Below are positions 39,413 through 42,205 of a DNA stretch of 42,205 nucleotides, one piece after another. Location of the stretch: assembly GCA_002789635.1 (NCBI GenBank), contig PFTQ01000065.1, positions 1-42,205 of the forward strand. The letters run 5' to 3'. Position numbers and translations under genes: made by a program. How positions within the stretch are numbered: position 1 is the first letter of the stretch; every line of letters begins with the position of its first letter. This stretch comes from Candidatus Aenigmarchaeota archaeon CG_4_9_14_3_um_filter_37_18 (GTDB lineage Archaea; Aenigmatarchaeota; Aenigmatarchaeia; CG10238-14). The notes beneath the pieces were generated by a model that was not told where the DNA came from, did no database searches, and worked only from the letters and a program-made list of their open reading frames with translations.

Positions 39413-41457
39413 ATGATCAAGAATAAAATTCCGATAAAAGTTAAAATCTTTCCAAAAATTTCCCAAAAACCGGAACCATAATATAAAGTAACATTCTCAT
39501 CATTGGGTATTATTAACATAAATGAAGGGGAAACAAGATAAACCTTTTCTGCCCCTTTAACTTTCCAATTTGGGTGATAAGAAACTTTAACAATATGTGG
39601 TGCTCCAATACAATCAGTTTTAAAAAATATCTCTTCATTCATAATTTCTTCTTGAATATTACAATTATTCTTTGTTGAGACTTTTTCAATATCCTTTAAT
39701 TCTGTAATTTTTTGATAATTAAATGAATCATCTTTGGTGTAAATTATTGGGACATCTAGATACTCTTCTTTCTCGAACCATTCATAGAAAAATTTTTTCC
39801 AGTCACCTGAATAGGCAACTGGTTGATAATCTGGAACATATACGTAATTATTTTTGTTTGTTGTTAATTCATATATACTTAGGTCACCAGATTCTTTAAC
39901 TAGTTTATATTGAGTATAATTTTTCAATTCTTCCTTTACTTCATCACTTATCGCAATAAAGTCTTTTACATTAAACATTTCTAAATGCTTAGTTCCCATA
40001 GTAAAATTACGTTGAGTACATGGAAAAGTTCTCCAAAAAGGACATGAATTCTCTTTTGATATTTCCGACTGAATATAAAAAATGTATGGTGAGGAAATAG
40101 AAGATTGCATAAATAAACCCTCTAATGTCGACCTCCCTGAAAATAAAGGCAATGATTCAAATGCCCTTGATGTTCCGTATTGATTATGTTTGCTCGAGTG
40201 TTCATAAACAACCCTAGGGTCTGATTGGTCTCCTTTGAGAAAATCATTAATTTCTTTGTAGTCAAACCATGTACTTTTTTCTTCAAATCCTTCGTAATTC
40301 CATTTTATCCAGTGAGGTATAAAACCAACATTTTCCTGTAAAAACCAAGCAATTATAAAGAATATAATTAATGGTAAAATCCACAATAATTTAAATTTTT
40401 TATCTATTTTTATTTTTTTAAACTTTATACTAAACAAAGATACGGGAATTATCATTACCAGACATTGAAAGAACGGAGCAAATCTTATATTAACGAGGTG
40501 AATTGGTTCTGCTATATAAAATAAAAAGATTGCACAAAGAACCGAAAATCCTAGATACAAAATCTTTTCTTCTTTTTTTATTAAACCTGTAACAACAGTT
40601 AGTATGGTCAACCCAAGAAATATGTTTAGTGGTAATGGGAATATTTCGTTAAAACTTACCTTCCAAAAATCAGCATATGTTGTTGTATATTTCATATTCA
40701 TTATAAAAGGCAGTGACCAAAAAGAAAGCAATAAAAAGGCAATTAAATAAGTTTTAAACACATAAATGAAATTCTTAATAAAATTTTCTTTATTCAGTAA
40801 TTCTTTTACCAGAAAAAATCCAGTACATAAAACAGCAAATATTCCTGGTATTATATGTGTTAAAACTATCAATGTAAATATAACAGAATTCAAAATCCAA
40901 TGTTTATTTTCTTTTATTCCTTTGTAAAAAGTTCCAAGATAAAGAATAACTAACGAGAAACTAAAACTATATGAAAATTCACCTGCTAAGGTACTAGGTA
41001 TATTTCCTCCCCACATGGAATTTGCTTCCATGAAGAGGAATGGTAAGATCAAAATAGCAGCTATTATTGGAAGAGGAAATTTAAATTTCATGAATTTAAA
41101 ACAAAAATAGGTCATTAATGGCAAAAGAAAAGTCCCCATAAGTGTTACTATTTTAAAAGCAATTTCTAGTGGAATGATATAACTCATTATAACCATCAAA
41201 AAAAAACATGGAAAGAAATAAAATTGAAACATTGGCATTCCACCATACCACCCAGGAGCCCACCCAACAAACTTAAATTTTGGCATTAAATAATCTTTCA
41301 TATATTTTGCTGGATAATAATCTGAAGCCATATCTCCTCCGGAAGTTATAGTTTTCATAAGAATGTACTTTATATCAATAAAACTGAGAATTAGAAAAAA
41401 AACTAGAGTTAGGATTATAATATCAACAAAGATTTTTTTATTCTTTAAAATTTTCAT
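39364..41457 (-). CDS. Large GT-C-like membrane protein
   Basis: About 697 residues with roughly 12 transmembrane helices in the first 400 (FVDIIILTLVFFLILSFIDI; FPLPIIAAILILPFLFMEAN) and an extracytoplasmic C-terminal half, ending in one more helix. A first-loop motif SGGDMASDYYPAKYM has the acidic residues GT-C enzymes use. It resembles archaeal 6-pyruvoyl-tetrahydropterin-synthase-related/YfhO-like membrane proteins. It follows the surface-protein gene with an overlap of 20-29 nt; GTG 41466 is an alternative start. Its substrate is presumably a lipid-linked glycan. Confidence 0.7.
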   Translation of the reverse strand: MKILKNKKIFVDIIILTLVFFLILSFIDIKYILMKTITSGGDMASDYYPAKYMKDYLMPKFKFVGWAPGWYGGMPMFQFYFFPCFFLMVIMSYIIPLEIAFKIVTLMGTFLLPLMTYFCFKFMKFKFPLPIIAAILILPFLFMEANSMWGGNIPSTLAGEFSYSFSFSLVILYLGTFYKGIKENKHWILNSVIFTLIVLTHIIPGIFAVLCTGFFLVKELLNKENFIKNFIYVFKTYLIAFLLLSFWSLPFIMNMKYTTTYADFWKVSFNEIFPLPLNIFLGLTILTVVTGLIKKEEKILYLGFSVLCAIFLFYIAEPIHLVNIRFAPFFQCLVMIIPVSLFSIKFKKIKIDKKFKLLWILPLIIFFIIAWFLQENVGFIPHWIKWNYEGFEEKSTWFDYKEINDFLKGDQSDPRVVYEHSSKHNQYGTSRAFESLPLFSGRSTLEGLFMQSSISSPYIFYIQSEISKENSCPFWRTFPCTQRNFTMGTKHLEMFNVKDFIAISDEVKEELKNYTQYKLVKESGDLSIYELTTNKNNYVYVPDYQPVAYSGDWKKFFYEWFEKEEYLDVPIIYTKDDSFNYQKITELKDIEKVSTKNNCNIQEEIMNEEIFFKTDCIGAPHIVKVSYHPNWKVKGAEKVYLVSPSFMLIIPNDENVTLYYGSGFWEIFGKILTFIGILFLIIYTLLNNHKFIRFLKR

Positions 41458-42205
41458 TCTTTTCACGTATAAATTTAAAATTTATCTTGTTTTTCAATAA
41501 ATAAAAAACTAGAATAATTATAGATAAAGTTAATCCAACAATTGGTAACCATTTAGGTAAACTAAGTACATTACTTCCTTCAACAATCCTAACCATACCG
41601 CTAGCTAAACTAGAGTAATGATAATCATCCTCATATTCAATTGAAGCTAGAATAACATAACTACTTCCTTCCAAACCAGCAAAGTTAGAAATTTTGAATA
41701 TAATTTCTTCTTCTTTTTTTGAGCCCACATTAATATTTTTTTCAGTTATATCTGATGAAAGTTCATTTGGCAAGATTAGTTTGACATCTACATTATGGTC
41801 AACTTGATCCATATTCTTAAGTTTCAAAACAAGATTTTTACTTCTTTTTTCACTAAGTTCAATATTCTCAAAAATTCCATTAATTCTTGAAGAATAAGGA
41901 TTTTTGTAAGTCAGGGTAACAGGAGAAATTGAAGAGAAAGGATAACCATTTGCATCTGTGTATTCAGTCAATAAGACAACAGGATAGTTACCTTCTTTGA
42001 GATTATTTGTAGCAACAACAGACATTTCAGTTTCATATGGTTTATTGACATCTAGGGTACCAACATGAACAGGCTGAGAAGAAAAATTATCAGTGATCAA
42101 TGAGACTTGAACATTATATGCTGACTCATCACCAGAATTGCTCAGAGAAACTTGGATCTGGCCTTGATTTTTAGAAAGAACATCAGTAGTAACAGATGTA
42201 GTCAA
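41438..42205 (-). CDS. Surface protein with Ig-like domains, 5' end outside the window
   Basis: Only the last 255 residues are present. They contain NEW3/CARDB-like beta domains (GQIQVSLSNSGDESAYNVQV; LVLKLKNMDQVDHNVDVKLI), and a membrane helix (LPIVGLTLSIIILVFYLLKN) with a basic tail. Such archaeal proteins sit at the cell surface, often in S-layer-like or transport complexes (COG1361-like). The start lies beyond position 42205; the first Met in the frame is only an internal codon. Confidence 0.7.
   Translation of the reverse strand: MTTSVTTDVLSKNQGQIQVSLSNSGDESAYNVQVSLITDNFSSQPVHVGTLDVNKPYETEMSVVATNNLKEGNYPVVLLTEYTDANGYPFSSISPVTLTYKNPYSSRINGIFENIELSEKRSKNLVLKLKNMDQVDHNVDVKLILPNELSSDITEKNINVGSKKEEEIIFKISNFAGLEGSSYVILASIEYEDDYHYSSLASGMVRIVEGSNVLSLPKWLPIVGLTLSIIILVFYLLKNKINFKFIREKNENFKE

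Noticed and set aside
1..42205. CRISPR arrays, rRNA genes, a second tRNA, transposase genes
   Set aside because: None seen: no regularly spaced repeats, no rRNA-like stretch, no other cloverleaf and no recognisable transposase or integrase.

Overview
This window looks like part of a small-genome, AT-rich archaeon, most likely of the DPANN group (Woesearchaeota or Pacearchaeota type). The archaeal assignment is firm. It rests on eS6, eL31, aIF2-gamma, Rpo7 (RpoE'), Spt4 (RpoE''), ABCE1, a NusA-like KH protein, archaeal-type PheS with an N-terminal winged-helix extension, TATA boxes about 26 bp upstream of leaderless ATGs, and GGTGA-type ribosome binding sites. The DPANN placement is an inference from the partial peptidoglycan-type enzymes, the short proteins and the many fragments.

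Layout. 1-2.2 kb is an accessory stretch: a lipoprotein nested in inverted repeats, GC-rich hairpins, a BRO-N/DinD protein with a small coupled upstream ORF, gene remnants and tRNA-Arg(TCT). 2.2-7.4 kb holds a small zinc protein, a DUF4349 membrane protein, a three-member coupled set (33-residue peptide ORF, Ddl-like ATP-grasp ligase, MurL-like PP-loop enzyme) and a circularly permuted ribosome-assembly GTPase. 7.4-9.3 kb has a structured leader with a hypothetical gene, a MinD/ParA ATPase and two small hypotheticals.

9.3-14.2 kb is the minus-strand pheS-(AlbA_2/wHTH remnant)-HD hydrolase-pheT run. Its PheT carries a complete AlaX-like editing domain at the C terminus. 14.3-19.5 kb is mostly minus strand: a wHTH regulator with a divergent partner, then a probable seven-gene run (HTH, Asp/Glu racemase, GNAT, YkgJ, hypothetical, YbaK-type deacylase, TrpS). 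19.6-23 kb carries a secreted Thr-rich protein, a HELMH metalloprotease-like protein, a methyltransferase and a small membrane protein.

23-29 kb is an archaeal information-processing cluster: eS6, aIF2-gamma, PIN, membrane pyrophosphatase, Rpo7, Spt4, with convergent eL31. 29-34 kb is an accessory zone of small orphan genes, gene fragments, a HEPN-MNT pair, a nucleotidyltransferase with a 54-residue partner, a wHTH/RelE-like pair and a duplicated 35-bp promoter. ABCE1 (34.1-35.9 kb) is a core gene within it. From 35.9 kb to the end the DNA is strikingly AT-rich and encodes a cell-surface glycosylation set: EamA/SMR-like flippase candidate, DUF2079 protein, two GT2 glycosyltransferases, a large GT-C-like membrane protein and a surface protein cut by the window edge.

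The most unusual points are the PheT-AlaX fusion, the Ddl/MurL-like pair with a coupled tiny ORF and structured leader, two separate links between aminoacyl-tRNA synthetases and trans-editing domains, a leader with complementary anti-Shine-Dalgarno segments, and a duplicated promoter bracketing a HEPN-MNT module and gene debris.
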